Made by a program: the position numbers and the translations under genes
The notes under the pieces: generated by a model
What the model saw: the letters and a program-made list of their open reading frames with translations, nothing else
Told to the model about the DNA's origin: nothing
Database searches by the model: none
In this document: positions 1 to 9,131 of the stretch, piece after piece
How positions within the stretch are numbered: position 1 is the first letter of the stretch
Layout: every line of letters begins with the position of its first letter
Assembly: GCF_001434115.1 (NCBI RefSeq)
Contig: NZ_AZDW01000050.1
Location: forward strand, 66,679 to 130,678
DNA from: Levilactobacillus zymae DSM 19395
GTDB lineage: Bacteria; Bacillota; Bacilli; Lactobacillales; Lactobacillaceae
Reading direction: 5' to 3'
Length of the DNA: 64,000 nt

Positions 1-1
1 T

Positions 2-165
2 GAATCGGCAGATACGTCAATGAGTGTCGCCAGTCAGGAAGCTTCCGAATCTGCGGACGCCTCAATGAGTGTTGCGAGTCAGGAAGCTTCTGAATCAGCG
101 GACACTTCCATGAGTGTTGCGAGTCAGGAGGCTTCTGAATCGGCCGACACCTCCATGAGTTTAGC
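2..165 (+). repeat. 45-bp tandem coding repeats of the adhesin
   Basis: Near-identical 45-base units (for example starting at 20, 65 and 110) encode the 15-residue unit with the core MSVASQEASESAD. A diverged unit follows at about 155. The array continues past the left edge, so the copy number is unknown. Such arrays are the O-glycosylated stalk of serine-rich repeat adhesins. Confidence 0.9.
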
Positions 166-1441
166 TAGTCAGAGTGCTTCTGCTAGTGAAGCAAGTCAGA
201 ATACGCAAACCGGTGGCACCGGTGATAACGGGAATTCGTCCACTGGGACGTCAACCGGGACCACTACGACTACCACGACGCCAACCACCAGTCCTTCCGA
301 TGTCGTTTCGAATGGTAACGGTGGCCTGCAAACGGGTGAAGCGGGTGCAACGGTTAAGAAGACCAGCACCAAGATCAAGAGTGTTTCGGCTATCAAGAAG
401 ATTGGCCTGTACAAGTCACCAACCTTCTCCACCAAGGGTCGGATCACCTGGTACGCTAAGGAACCACGGACCAAGCAACCACAATTTGTTGTGATTGGTG
501 AAGCCCGGTCCAAGAATGGCACGTTACGGTACAAGGTTCGCGACGTTAACCATGGGTCTAAGACTTATGGGTTGGTTGGGTACATTACCGCCAACAAGAA
601 GTACGTCCGGAACACGTACTACCAGACGTTGACCACAGCAACCAAGAAGAAGACCAAGACGATTACGATCATCAATCCGAAGGGCGTGAATGCTTACAAG
701 ACGGCTTCACGGTCCGGTAAGGTGGCCCATTACCGTCAAGGTCAACAACTGAAGGTTAAGCGCATCGTGCACTACCACCTGACGACGCGGATCGAATTGA
801 CCAACGGCCGGTACATCACGGCTAACCGTCAATGGGTCAAGACCGGGAAGGTAACGTTGAAGCACACCAGTACTCAACGGCACATCAAGTCGGTCAAGCA
901 CGTTCAGGTCAGAGTAGCCGTTAAGGGCCGGTACACGCCAGTCGTTCACCGGTTGTCGCCAAGTCTGAGTTACTTGTCAGTAAGTCGGCAAACGTTGCGG
1001 CCACAAAATGGGCCAGCGGTTATCGCTCAGATCATGAGTCGGCCGGTAACACCAACGGCTCTGCGGACGGGTTACGTTCAGTTGTACAGCGTGCCCGTAC
1101 AAAAGATGGGGCTGTACACGACGCCAAACTTCTCAGCAAAGACGCGGATTACTTGGTACGAGAATTTGCCACAGGCTCAGCAGCCAGTGTTCCTAATTCT
1201 GGGAACGGCCGTCTCAGCTAATGGGACGTTGCGGTTCAAGGTGCTCGACATTAATCCGGCATCCCCAACGTACGGTCAGGAAGGGTACATCACCGCTGAC
1301 CAGAAGTACATGCGGATTATTCCAAGTGCTAGCACCCAACTAATAACTTACCGGATTCCGGCAAGAACGTTGGCTAGTCTAGGCTGGATGTACGACAGCA
1401 ACCAAGTTCTTCGGTACGTGGTCACACCGGTTGACCGGTAA
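2..1441 (+). CDS. Serine-rich repeat surface adhesin, C-terminal part (5' end outside window)
   Basis: The reading frame is open from the first complete codon at base 2, so this is the 3' part of a longer gene. It begins with 15-residue Ser/Ala/Glu repeats (SMSVASQEASESADT type), then a Thr/Ser/Gly-rich linker (about bases 200-340). A strongly basic C-terminal region follows with DUF5776-like modules at about 389-622, 656-847 and 1091-1315 (GLYKSPTF, RITWYAKEPR, YKVRDVN, GYITANKKYV signatures). Serine-rich repeat proteins are glycosylated in the cytoplasm and exported by SecA2/SecY2, whose genes converge on this one. There is no LPXTG motif or terminal hydrophobic tail, so non-covalent wall binding through the basic modules is inferred. 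A hairpin terminator follows. The repeat/SecA2 linkage is firm; the ligand is unknown. Confidence 0.85.
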   Translation, partial: ESADTSMSVASQEASESADASMSVASQEASESADTSMSVASQEASESADTSMSLASQSASASEASQNTQTGGTGDNGNSSTGTSTGTTTTTTTPTTSPSDVVSNGNGGLQTGEAGATVKKTSTKIKSVSAIKKIGLYKSPTFSTKGRITWYAKEPRTKQPQFVVIGEARSKNGTLRYKVRDVNHGSKTYGLVGYITANKKYVRNTYYQTLTTATKKKTKTITIINPKGVNAYKTASRSGKVAHYRQGQQLKVKRIVHYHLTTRIELTNGRYITANRQWVKTGKVTLKHTSTQRHIKSVKHVQVRVAVKGRYTPVVHRLSPSLSYLSVSRQTLRPQNGPAVIAQIMSRPVTPTALRTGYVQLYSVPVQKMGLYTTPNFSAKTRITWYENLPQAQQPVFLILGTAVSANGTLRFKVLDINPASPTYGQEGYITADQKYMRIIPSASTQLITYRIPARTLASLGWMYDSNQVLRYVVTPVDR

Positions 1442-1498
1442 CCACGAGTCATCGTTAGTCTGACGGTCACGCGTTAATGACCACAGGCTACGTCAAAA

Positions 1499-1544
1499 AC
1501 ACGGTCATTCGTTCCTCAACAGGAGCGGATGACCGTGTTTTTTG
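1499..1544 (+). terminator. Rho-independent terminator of the adhesin gene
   Basis: ACACGGTCAT at 1499-1508 pairs with ATGACCGTGT at 1529-1538. The inner CGTTCCT/AGGAGCG extends the stem, and a run of T follows. Confidence 0.85.
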
Positions 1545-1653
1545 GTTCTATATAAGAAGGGGACGCTGCCGGCGACTGAGACGATACGCTTAATCGGCAA
1601 AAATACCAACCCTCAGCGAACTTGTGACGTCCAGGAATAACTTCATGTAACTC

Positions 1654-1701
1654 AAAAAGAGACCCGTTAGAGCGCAATTCTCAGCGTTCTAACGGGTCTC
1701 T
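1654..1701 (-). terminator. Terminator of the secA2-gtfB operon
   Basis: AGAGACCCGTTAGA at 1658-1671 pairs with TCTAACGGGTCTCT at 1688-1701. Read on the minus strand the stem ends in TTTTTGAG. It lies directly downstream of gtfB, which marks the end of the operon. Confidence 0.85.
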
Positions 1702-1710
1702 GCGTTTTAC

Positions 1711-2577
1711 TTAAGCTTCGTCTGGAATAATTTGAGCCTTATCTAGTTTGATGTTGCGTAAAGCCAGCGCGTTGTACGCGGCCTGCGTCATCTGAACTTC
1801 TTGGATGTAGGTAATATCGTTGTTGAGAATTCCCAATAAGTTCCCTCGAACTTCGCCTTGTTCGTCAATCGGGTCTTCGGAGAGGCGCAGAATATTGTGG
1901 GATTTGGCGTAGCGTAGCGCCATCATTTCCATCCCCATGTAGCAGACGATGACTTGATCTTGGACCGTCAAGAGCTTAGCGACCTGCCGGCAAATGAACT
2001 CGTTTAGGTTATCGTAGTGCTCCAGGACCTCCTGGGTCTCGGGGTTTTCGATGGTAATGTAGTTCAGCACGTCTTCGTAGTAATAATACCGAATGACCGG
2101 TTGTCCCTTCAGGTTTAAAAAGTCGAATTCCTGGGGATGCCCTTCGTCGTAGAAGAGTTGGGTGTATTGCCGACCGTCCGTGGCGTATTCTTCGATGAGG
2201 TCGTTACTGCCATCCGGGTTGAAGTAGTCGATTTCCTTTACGGCCCGGTTGGTGTTGGGGTACAGCTTCAATTGACCAATGGGGGCACCATCGTATTCCA
2301 ACGCACAGAAACCGTCGGCGTTCATCAGGATATTCGTCCCTGTCGGCACCGGGGCGCGGTTGAAGAAAAGGTAATCGTCCGGATTGTAAGTGGTCCGCTT
2401 GGTGATGAAGTCGTAAAGGTTCACGCTGTGCTTGATGCCTTGTTGGCGCATGGTCCCGGCAAAGTTTGGCGCGGAGCCAATCGACAATAGGTGCAGTTTA
2501 TCCGTTTCAAGCACCCGTTTTTCCTGTTTCCAGATTTCAAAATTGGTATGAACACCATTAACTAATTCATAGCGCAT
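1711..2577 (-). CDS. gtfB: GtfB-like chaperone of the adhesin O-GlcNAc transferase, short form
   Basis: This is 288 residues. The stretch NLYDFITKR...LFFNRAPVP followed by acidic/aromatic beta-rich sequence resembles the N-terminal half of GtfB, the substrate-binding partner of GtfA in accessory Sec systems. From memory, streptococcal GtfB is about 440 residues. This protein stops shortly after an IIPD segment that in the full-length family precedes a second Rossmann-like half, so about 150 residues seem to be missing. The stop is followed at once by a terminator and no remnant is visible downstream. The start overlaps the gtfA stop by 11 bases and has a GGAGGAAG ribosome site. Whether it still works as GtfA's chaperone is open. 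Confidence 0.7.
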   Translation of the reverse strand: MRYELVNGVHTNFEIWKQEKRVLETDKLHLLSIGSAPNFAGTMRQQGIKHSVNLYDFITKRTTYNPDDYLFFNRAPVPTGTNILMNADGFCALEYDGAPIGQLKLYPNTNRAVKEIDYFNPDGSNDLIEEYATDGRQYTQLFYDEGHPQEFDFLNLKGQPVIRYYYYEDVLNYITIENPETQEVLEHYDNLNEFICRQVAKLLTVQDQVIVCYMGMEMMALRYAKSHNILRLSEDPIDEQGEVRGNLLGILNNDITYIQEVQMTQAAYNALALRNIKLDKAQIIPDEA

Positions 2578-4015
2578 CGACTAACTTCCTCCAATCTTCT
2601 GCAATCACGTGGTCCTGGTACCGTTGAACCAACTTGACGGTGTTGGCGCGCAACTGACCGTAATCCGCGGCCATCAACCGTTGGAGAGCTTGGTACAGTT
2701 GGTCAACACTGTAATCGGCGTCTTCGCGGTTGAAATCGGCTAAGAAGCCGTTTTGACCATCCGTCACGAGTTCCTGAGCCCCGAAACGAGCGTTGAACGT
2801 CACGATAGGGAGTCCGGCGTTGAGTGCTTCGATGTAGGTCAGGCCGAAACCTTCGGAATAGGACCCGGAGAGGTAGGCATCGTACTTAGGATATTCTTGA
2901 TCCAGGTTCGCCGACTGGCCCTTAAGGGTGATGTAGTCGCTGGCGTGACCGTCTTCGATGGCCTGCTTGATTCGCTTCTGTTCTTCTCCGGCCCCGAAGA
3001 TGTCGAGGGTCAGGTTAACGCCGTCTTCATCGTGTAATTTAACGACGGCCTTGACGATGAAGTCCACGTGCTTTTCAACGGCTAACCGGGAAGCGGTAAC
3101 GAATTTGATGGGATCACCCGGCCGCTTGTTGAGGTCGATGGTGGGGTTGTCCCGCACACCCCCGACAGGGATGGTGACGATTTGGTCGTCGTGACCCGGG
3201 AAATCGATCAGCATGTCCTGCCGTTGCCGTTCGGTGGCGACGATGACCTTGTCGACCTGGTCCATGTGGGTCAGGAGATACTCGTTGTAGTTGTTAAAGA
3301 GTGGGTAACGGGGGTCCTTCCGGTTGTTCAACTGGTCGGCGTGAATCACGTCGATCACCTTGGTGGTTGTGGAATGCATGTTGAAGAGGGCCACCTCGGG
3401 GTCGATACCCCGGTCGATCATGTAGATGTTCTTTTCGTTATAGGCCAGGTTCAACCGTTCGAAGAAGTAACGAATCAATTGCATCCCGTTTGAGAAGAAA
3501 AGGTGTTCGCCACCGGCTTGGTGGTATAAGTGAATGTTACGGATGATGACCTTCCGGTGCTGATCATCATAAAACTGGAAGTCAGCCATTTTAAGACCGG
3601 TATTCATATTAAAGAGTTCCACGTGGTTGGAACCAACTAGTAGGATATTGGTCTTCTTATGCTTGTCCGGGTGCTTGACCATGTGATCGACGACGTGCAG
3701 ACCGCTGGTCGTGTAGGTGTCACGCTTACGGTGGGTGTTGGTCGAATCAATCACCAGTTTGGTGTCTTGGGGGTAAAAGGTCTGGACGCCGTGCTTTAGG
3801 TAGTCCTCACCCAAAACGAAGTACTCCCACATGTTGATGACTTGGTCGTTCGCCAGGCCCCAGCGCTTCATGGGTGCTTGGAGGTCCCGGTTCAAGCGAT
3901 AAAAGAGATAGCGGAAAGGTAGGCCGGCTTGGGTCAGGACCTTTCCTCGGTAGAATTCGGCGTGTTCGACCCCGGAATTGCCCATCCCGATGGTTCCGTT
4001 AACAAAAAATATCAT
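2567..4015 (-). CDS. gtfA: Accessory Sec glycosyltransferase GtfA
   Basis: This 482-residue GT-B fold glycosyltransferase has the usual GtfA length. The N-terminus MIFFVNGTIGMGNSGVEHA and the C-terminal EX7E motif (SEGFGLTYIE, Glu388 and Glu396) are characteristic. GtfA transfers the first GlcNAc from UDP-GlcNAc to Ser/Thr of the serine-rich repeat protein in the cytoplasm, working with GtfB. The ATG overlaps the asp3 stop (ATGA), and gtfB overlaps its 3' end, which indicates translational coupling. Its target is presumably the adhesin at the left edge. Confidence 0.9.
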   Translation of the reverse strand: MIFFVNGTIGMGNSGVEHAEFYRGKVLTQAGLPFRYLFYRLNRDLQAPMKRWGLANDQVINMWEYFVLGEDYLKHGVQTFYPQDTKLVIDSTNTHRKRDTYTTSGLHVVDHMVKHPDKHKKTNILLVGSNHVELFNMNTGLKMADFQFYDDQHRKVIIRNIHLYHQAGGEHLFFSNGMQLIRYFFERLNLAYNEKNIYMIDRGIDPEVALFNMHSTTTKVIDVIHADQLNNRKDPRYPLFNNYNEYLLTHMDQVDKVIVATERQRQDMLIDFPGHDDQIVTIPVGGVRDNPTIDLNKRPGDPIKFVTASRLAVEKHVDFIVKAVVKLHDEDGVNLTLDIFGAGEEQKRIKQAIEDGHASDYITLKGQSANLDQEYPKYDAYLSGSYSEGFGLTYIEALNAGLPIVTFNARFGAQELVTDGQNGFLADFNREDADYSVDQLYQALQRLMAADYGQLRANTVKLVQRYQDHVIAEDWRKLVDAL

Positions 4016-4764
4016 TTTGGTTCCTCCCGAAGCATAAGTGTTTGCCAGTGCGCCAGCTTGGCTTGCCAGGCGGCCAGTCCCGAGTCTTCCCGGGACGTGG
4101 CGGGGTAGTTGGCCAAGAAGGTCATTAGCTCTTGGTTGATTTTATCGATCCAGTGGATGTTGCCCAACTGGTAGGGGGTGACATAGACCACTAAATTATC
4201 CCGGTTGGGCATTAGTAGCAGGGGCTTGGTCGCCCCCTGACGGACCACTAACGCGACGTGGGGTTGGGTGGCCCCCTTAGCCGTCGCGGTGACGCTCCCA
4301 GCGAATGAATCGACGGTGAATTGATAGGCCGCTTCCGTGGCGGCATCCATCAGCAGGAGATTGTGGAAGATGACCTGTTCGTGATGGGTGTTGACCAGTT
4401 CAATCGCGTAATCGATTGCCTCCGGGGGCATGGTAAAGTGGCCCTCGGTCCCGTCGAGAATCGTGTTACCGATGGTGTGGCCGTCCTCGTCCAGAAATTG
4501 GATACGCAGGTAGACCCCGCCGCCGGTGACGCTGATATGGCCGTGCAGAAAGTAGGTCGTATCCGGCCGAATCACCGGTAAATCGTTGGTCAGATGTTGG
4601 GCGGCAAAGTTCCGCTTGGAGCGCCACTGGTGAATCACCTCGCCGGGTGGCATTAACGGTGCCCGGTAGGTGACCACGCGCTCAGGCGAGACCGTGACCT
4701 GACAACCGTATTCGTAGGTATTGCGCAGGTGGGTCGGCCAGAGCAGTAAGTAAGCGAGACTCAT
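4012..4764 (-). CDS. asp3: Accessory Sec system protein Asp3
   Basis: This 250-residue protein between asp2 and gtfA overlaps both neighbours by an ATGA. It has a beta-rich, carbohydrate-binding-like sequence (TYFLHGHISVTGGGVYLRIQFLDEDG) as in the Asp3 family. In streptococci Asp1, Asp2 and Asp3 form a complex required for export of the glycosylated adhesin through SecA2/SecY2. The assignment rests on position in the conserved gene order and recognisable sequence. The first ~25 residues are hydrophobic-aromatic but are not a convincing signal peptide, so a cytoplasmic location is inferred. Confidence 0.8.
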   Translation of the reverse strand: MSLAYLLLWPTHLRNTYEYGCQVTVSPERVVTYRAPLMPPGEVIHQWRSKRNFAAQHLTNDLPVIRPDTTYFLHGHISVTGGGVYLRIQFLDEDGHTIGNTILDGTEGHFTMPPEAIDYAIELVNTHHEQVIFHNLLLMDAATEAAYQFTVDSFAGSVTATAKGATQPHVALVVRQGATKPLLLMPNRDNLVVYVTPYQLGNIHWIDKINQELMTFLANYPATSREDSGLAAWQAKLAHWQTLMLREEPK

Positions 4765-6344
4765 GAAGACACCTCCTCAGTGACGAACTTGCGGTCGAAT
4801 TCGGACGCCAGAATCATCTGGTATTGCTTGAAGAACCAGGCGTTCACGGCCGGCGTATCGTCGTTGTGCCGTCCCAGAATTCCCTTATGGAGGAAACGCA
4901 TGTGGGGGAAGTGGGTGGTGGTCCACTCGAACAGCTGGTCAAAGGACGTATTGTCGAAGTCGTCCTGGTACATGTGCGCGATGGCGAAGGTGGTGTGGCT
5001 GAAGTCAGCCTGCCGGATTTTCTCCCAGACGCGGTCGTTTAGCTGCTGGGCGGTGGCTGGTGTGTCGTCACCGGTGTGGTAGAGCAGAAAGTCGAACGAC
5101 GGTTGGAAGTCCTGGGTCCGCTTGATGCGCCCGTTGGTGGCGGTGGTCCCCAGGTTGATGAGGGGTTTACCGGCCACGATGGCTCGGGGACTTAGCTGGG
5201 CACCGTAGTACAGGCACGCGGTGGTTCCTTCGGAGATCCCCGAAAGAATCAGGTCGTCGGGGGCGAACCCCAGTTGCTTGAGCGTCGAATCGATGATCTG
5301 ACGCATACCGGTCTCAAACTCGGGGGATCCCAGGTAGAAGCCACCCCCGTTGAGCCGCGGGTCGCTGACCAGTAGGAAGGGTGCCCCCAGCCGTTCCATC
5401 ATGAAGTTTCCTTCAAAGTGGTCGGCCATGTTGAACCCACTGAAGTAGACGTTCAGGGGTGGTTTCATATCGCCAGCGTCGAAATAATAGTAAAAGTTGT
5501 CGTTAAAACTTTCCGGCGCGTGAAACAGGTGACCGCCCGGGAAAAGTTTGCCGAAATCTTCCCGGGAACGAGCGATGTGGACCAGGCCGATGTCGAGGTC
5601 GCCCTGCCCCTTTGCCAGAACGCTCAGGGTGTAGTAGAAGTCGGTGTCCCCTAAGTGCAGAGTCTTTCCCTCCGGATAGTCCGTTGGGTCGAAAACGATG
5701 GTGTGCAGGGGCTGGGGCGATTGCTGATTGATCAGGGTCAACTGGTAACGGACAGAAACGTCAGCCGAAGTCGCGCATTCGGCTTGAAAAGTCAGGTCGC
5801 GGTTACGCCCGGCGTATCCCTGAGTCTCCCAGATGGCGACGGGTTGAAAATCAAGGCCGAAGTTACCGGACAGATGCATCCGGTAACGGCCGTATCGTTT
5901 CAGTTGACCGTCAAAGCTGGAAAGAATCCGAAGACTTCCGTGGTCGAGCTTAAAGGCGTCTTGGCCGGGGAACCAGTCCCGGTTGATGGTGGTGGTCAGT
6001 TCCGTAGCGTCCGTCATGTCGATGGGAAAGGCCCCCTTGAGCGCGAACAGCTTTTGGGTGTCGGCGTCGAGGTCGACTTGGCGGTCATAGAGAATGTGAT
6101 TGGCTGGTAAGGCGGCCAGGGTGGCGTAGTCGTTCCAGGTCGGGTCGTCAGTCGGCAACAGGAACAGGGCGTTGCGCCATTCCGGCGTGATGGCCCCGGT
6201 CTGGGTCAGCGCCAGTTGGGGCGCTTGATCGTCTTGCTGGTGGTCCGGATGGTAGACCCACTGATAGACGTCATCGAGCGTGTTGGGGTCGATGACCGGC
6301 CGACCGCCGAGTTGCACGACCGGCATTTTACGCATGTTCGCCAT
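4761..6344 (-). CDS. asp2: Accessory Sec system protein Asp2 (acetyltransferase/hydrolase-like)
   Basis: This is 527 residues, the usual Asp2 size. An alpha/beta-hydrolase-like C-terminal half carries the nucleophile elbow GISEGTT with Ser371. A late His (GRHNDDTPAVNAWF, about residue 496) is a plausible triad member. In Streptococcus gordonii, Asp2 acetylates GlcNAc on the adhesin and is needed for export. The ATG at 6344 has an AAAGGGG ribosome site 9 bases upstream, and the gene overlaps the end of asp1 by 17 bases. Retention of the Ser suggests that an acetylation step is kept here (inference). Confidence 0.85.
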   Translation of the reverse strand: MANMRKMPVVQLGGRPVIDPNTLDDVYQWVYHPDHQQDDQAPQLALTQTGAITPEWRNALFLLPTDDPTWNDYATLAALPANHILYDRQVDLDADTQKLFALKGAFPIDMTDATELTTTINRDWFPGQDAFKLDHGSLRILSSFDGQLKRYGRYRMHLSGNFGLDFQPVAIWETQGYAGRNRDLTFQAECATSADVSVRYQLTLINQQSPQPLHTIVFDPTDYPEGKTLHLGDTDFYYTLSVLAKGQGDLDIGLVHIARSREDFGKLFPGGHLFHAPESFNDNFYYYFDAGDMKPPLNVYFSGFNMADHFEGNFMMERLGAPFLLVSDPRLNGGGFYLGSPEFETGMRQIIDSTLKQLGFAPDDLILSGISEGTTACLYYGAQLSPRAIVAGKPLINLGTTATNGRIKRTQDFQPSFDFLLYHTGDDTPATAQQLNDRVWEKIRQADFSHTTFAIAHMYQDDFDNTSFDQLFEWTTTHFPHMRFLHKGILGRHNDDTPAVNAWFFKQYQMILASEFDRKFVTEEVSS

Positions 6345-7869
6345 GGGTGATCACCCCTTTCCAATAAGCCAAAAGTTTCGGTTCCGCGAGGTTTTCGAGG
6401 TAGTTGATGCTCTTGACCAGGCTTTCGTTCCAGTGAATCAGGGTCGCCAGGTAGAAGTCGAGGGCGGCCGGTAGATCGGTTAAATGACTGACGATGAGGC
6501 CGTTCTCGTGGTCCGCAACGTACCCGGTCGCGACCCGGTTGATCTGGGGAATCCCGGCACTGATGGCCGCAATTTGGAGCTGTAAGTTGGGAATCTCGCC
6601 CAAGTCGATCAGCAGGCGGGCCCCACCAAGAATCTCCTGCCGATCGCTCTCAACCAAACGGTGACGCACGTGAATCCGCTGCAGATTATTGAGCGTGGTT
6701 TGAATGACCGCGGGAAGCTGATCGATTTGCGTCAGGGATTGGTGGTTCGCCAATTGAATCAAGAGGCTTTGGAGCAAGAGATACTCGGGCGAGCCCTCCG
6801 CAATGCCAGTGGCGGCGATGATGTGCTGCTGGAATTGTTGCGTGAGTCGGTCGGCGGAAACTTTGGAGGTGGCAATCACGGTGACAGCGTGGCGTTCGTC
6901 CTTGACCAACCAATCGGTCAGTTGTTGGGTCACAATCGCCTGCTCATAGATGGGCTGGTAATTGACGGCCCAGACGATAGTGGTTTCCGGTAATTCGGTA
7001 CTGTTTCCCAGGGACAACGTGGTGGCGTAGGGCGAGACCACGTCGACAGGCACGTCCAAATTGGCGTTGACCTGGCGGAATTTTTTAGCCATTTGTTGCG
7101 TCGGGGCGATGACCCGTTCTAGTGCGGCGAAGAGGTTGTCGGGCAATGTCGGGGCGACCCGGGTGGCCAGGAGATAGGCGACCCGGTGTTTCTGGGCGAT
7201 GGCCGTCAAGATGGAAGCAGTGACCGGGTCAGCGGCACTGATGATCAAGTCGTCGCGGTCCGCCAGATGAGCCTGGACCCGTTCAATGATTAGCTCTTCT
7301 AGCGACGCATAGGTCCGGGTGACCCGCCCATCGGCCGCGAGGAGGTCGACGTGATTGTCGGTGGTTCGGCGCATGACCGGCTGAGTGGCGGGGTTGAACC
7401 AGAGGGTCTCCAGGCGAGTATTGCGGTGATCGTAGGTCGTTTGCGTGGAGCAGAAGCCCCGGTCGTCATAGGTCCGAATGATTCGGGTCCGGTCGGGGTT
7501 GGTCAGGGTGACCTGGCTAACGAAACCGGCCGCGTGGAAGGTGACCTCACCTTGGATACGTTGATTGCGCACCAGCAGAACTTTGTCGGCCAGATAGACG
7601 AACTGGGTGCCCCGCGGTAAGTCGAGATCTTCGAGTCCCAGGGGTAACCCCTCAGCTTGATGGACCTGTTGCAGGTCGTCGAAGACGTTCCACCAGGGCA
7701 ACGTGGTCAGATGATTGGCCTGCAACTGGTAGCGGAGCCAGGGCAGGGGTTGGAGTAAGAGCAGTTCGGTGCCCAATTGGTTGTGCATGAACAGCTGGGC
7801 TAACTTCACGATGGGATTATCGGTCAGTCGTAGCGCACTGCGGGACCATGCTGGAATAATGACGGTCAT
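6328..7869 (-). CDS. asp1: Accessory Sec system protein Asp1
   Basis: This 513-residue protein has the Asp1 opening MTVIIPAWSRSALRL and a GT-B-like layout. In the family this fold has lost catalytic residues and acts as a carbohydrate-binding scaffold of the Asp1-Asp2-Asp3 complex. The start ATG has a strong AAGGAGG site. It lies 12 bases downstream of secY2 and overlaps asp2. The order secY2-asp1-asp2-asp3-gtfA-gtfB is the canonical SecA2/SecY2 island order, which supports the call beyond sequence alone. Confidence 0.85.
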   Translation of the reverse strand: MTVIIPAWSRSALRLTDNPIVKLAQLFMHNQLGTELLLLQPLPWLRYQLQANHLTTLPWWNVFDDLQQVHQAEGLPLGLEDLDLPRGTQFVYLADKVLLVRNQRIQGEVTFHAAGFVSQVTLTNPDRTRIIRTYDDRGFCSTQTTYDHRNTRLETLWFNPATQPVMRRTTDNHVDLLAADGRVTRTYASLEELIIERVQAHLADRDDLIISAADPVTASILTAIAQKHRVAYLLATRVAPTLPDNLFAALERVIAPTQQMAKKFRQVNANLDVPVDVVSPYATTLSLGNSTELPETTIVWAVNYQPIYEQAIVTQQLTDWLVKDERHAVTVIATSKVSADRLTQQFQQHIIAATGIAEGSPEYLLLQSLLIQLANHQSLTQIDQLPAVIQTTLNNLQRIHVRHRLVESDRQEILGGARLLIDLGEIPNLQLQIAAISAGIPQINRVATGYVADHENGLIVSHLTDLPAALDFYLATLIHWNESLVKSINYLENLAEPKLLAYWKGVITHGEHA

Positions 7870-7881
7870 TGGGACACCTCC

Positions 7882-9117
7882 TTAGTCAAAAATCTGATAC
7901 CGGTTTTTCGTAATCAGGCCGTGAATCTGGTCGGCGACCCCGATCGTCATCCCCGCCAAAATCATCAAGGACCCTAAGTATAGGGAGTAGTTCGCGGCGA
8001 CGGGCCAGAAAAGTCCCACCAATAGGGGACCGACCCCGATGATCAGGGTGATGATACTGGAAATAAAGGTCAGCCGGTTGAAGTGTTGCATGATGGCGGC
8101 TTCCGTGGCGTCACCGGGATAGGTGCCTAGCAGGTAGTCATCACTTTCCTTGAGCGACTTGGCCTGGCGGGTCGGTTGTAGGTTGATGTAGCCGAACGCG
8201 TAGTTCAGAAGTAACAGAACGATGGTGTACATCAGCACCCCCTGAGGCGTCCGGTAGGAAAACCAGGTGGTAATGAAATGCTGTGCGGGGGTCGTCGGAC
8301 CGACCGTCTGGTTGACGAAATACCGCGGTAGCATGAACAGCGAACTGGAGAACATGAACGGCATCCCCGCCGAGGTCAGAACTTTGATGGGCAGGTAGGA
8401 ATTCGAGTGTTCCCGGTCGAGCATCGGTCGTTCGATGGGTAGCCGAAGTTCGGCGGCGTTGGTGATGACACTAAATAGAAGGAAGATGGCCCCGACGACG
8501 ATAGCGACGGTCAGGGTGGTGGCGTTGATCTTGAGGGTCACGGTCTCGGCGTCCCCGAACCCGTGGATCAGGTTGTTGGGGATGCCCCGAACGATACCGG
8601 GGATGATCAGCGCGACACTACTCCCAATCCCAATGGCGGCGTTCATGTTGGCCAGCCAGGCCACGAACAGCGCCCCGGCAATCAGAATCAGCATGGTGCC
8701 GACGAAGGTGATGTCGATATCGGTCCCGGCCAGGTAAAACGTTTGCAATGAGCCGCGGGTCAGATAGACCAGCTGAAAGGACTGGGCGATGGCCAGCAAC
8801 AGCGTGATGCCGTACTTACCGAAGCTGACCTGGCGGGGACTCAGGTTACTGATGGCCTCATCGCCAATCGCCTGGACGGCCTGCCAGATGATCATGGCAC
8901 TCATGAAGGGCCCCATCCCGACCGAGAAGAGCGTTTGGTTGGAGAAGTCACTCCCGGTCACCTTGCCGAAGAGTCGCAAAAAAGTCACGTGTTTAAGGGC
9001 GGCCTCGGCAGTCGTTAGATCCACGTTCGGGAGGGGAATCGTTTGGCCAGTGACGAAGACCGCTAAAATCAGGGCGGTCCAGCCCAGGCTGGTTAGAAAT
9101 TCACGATAACGATGCAC
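7882..9117 (-). CDS. secY2: Accessory Sec translocase channel SecY2
   Basis: This 411-residue polytopic membrane protein has about ten hydrophobic spans. It carries SecY-family features: an N-terminal MHRYREFLTSLGWTALILAVFVTGQTIP-type first span (start of the family motif only), a plug-like segment, ELRLPIERP and GMPFMFSSSLFMLPRYF. SecY2 forms the dedicated channel for the glycosylated serine-rich protein with SecA2. The start is GTG, 6 bases after AAAGGTGA. It lies 14 bases after secA2. It is shorter than housekeeping SecY, as expected for SecY2. Confidence 0.9.
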   Translation of the reverse strand: MHRYREFLTSLGWTALILAVFVTGQTIPLPNVDLTTAEAALKHVTFLRLFGKVTGSDFSNQTLFSVGMGPFMSAMIIWQAVQAIGDEAISNLSPRQVSFGKYGITLLLAIAQSFQLVYLTRGSLQTFYLAGTDIDITFVGTMLILIAGALFVAWLANMNAAIGIGSSVALIIPGIVRGIPNNLIHGFGDAETVTLKINATTLTVAIVVGAIFLLFSVITNAAELRLPIERPMLDREHSNSYLPIKVLTSAGMPFMFSSSLFMLPRYFVNQTVGPTTPAQHFITTWFSYRTPQGVLMYTIVLLLLNYAFGYINLQPTRQAKSLKESDDYLLGTYPGDATEAAIMQHFNRLTFISSIITLIIGVGPLLVGLFWPVAANYSLYLGSLMILAGMTIGVADQIHGLITKNRYQIFD

Positions 9118-9131
9118 AACAAATCACCTTT

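Noticed and set aside
2-165. Short tandem repeats as a possible CRISPR array
   Set aside because: The units abut without spacers and encode an in-frame 15-residue adhesin repeat.
1442-1710. A remnant of the missing GtfB C-terminal half
   Set aside because: Only two terminators lie here; no GtfB-like peptide was found in any frame.
2137-2490. Opposite-strand ORFs inside the secA2-gtfB operon (for example 2137-2490, 5655-6110, 9465-10163)
   Set aside because: They are shadows of strongly supported genes in a GC-rich region, lack ribosome sites and resemble no family.
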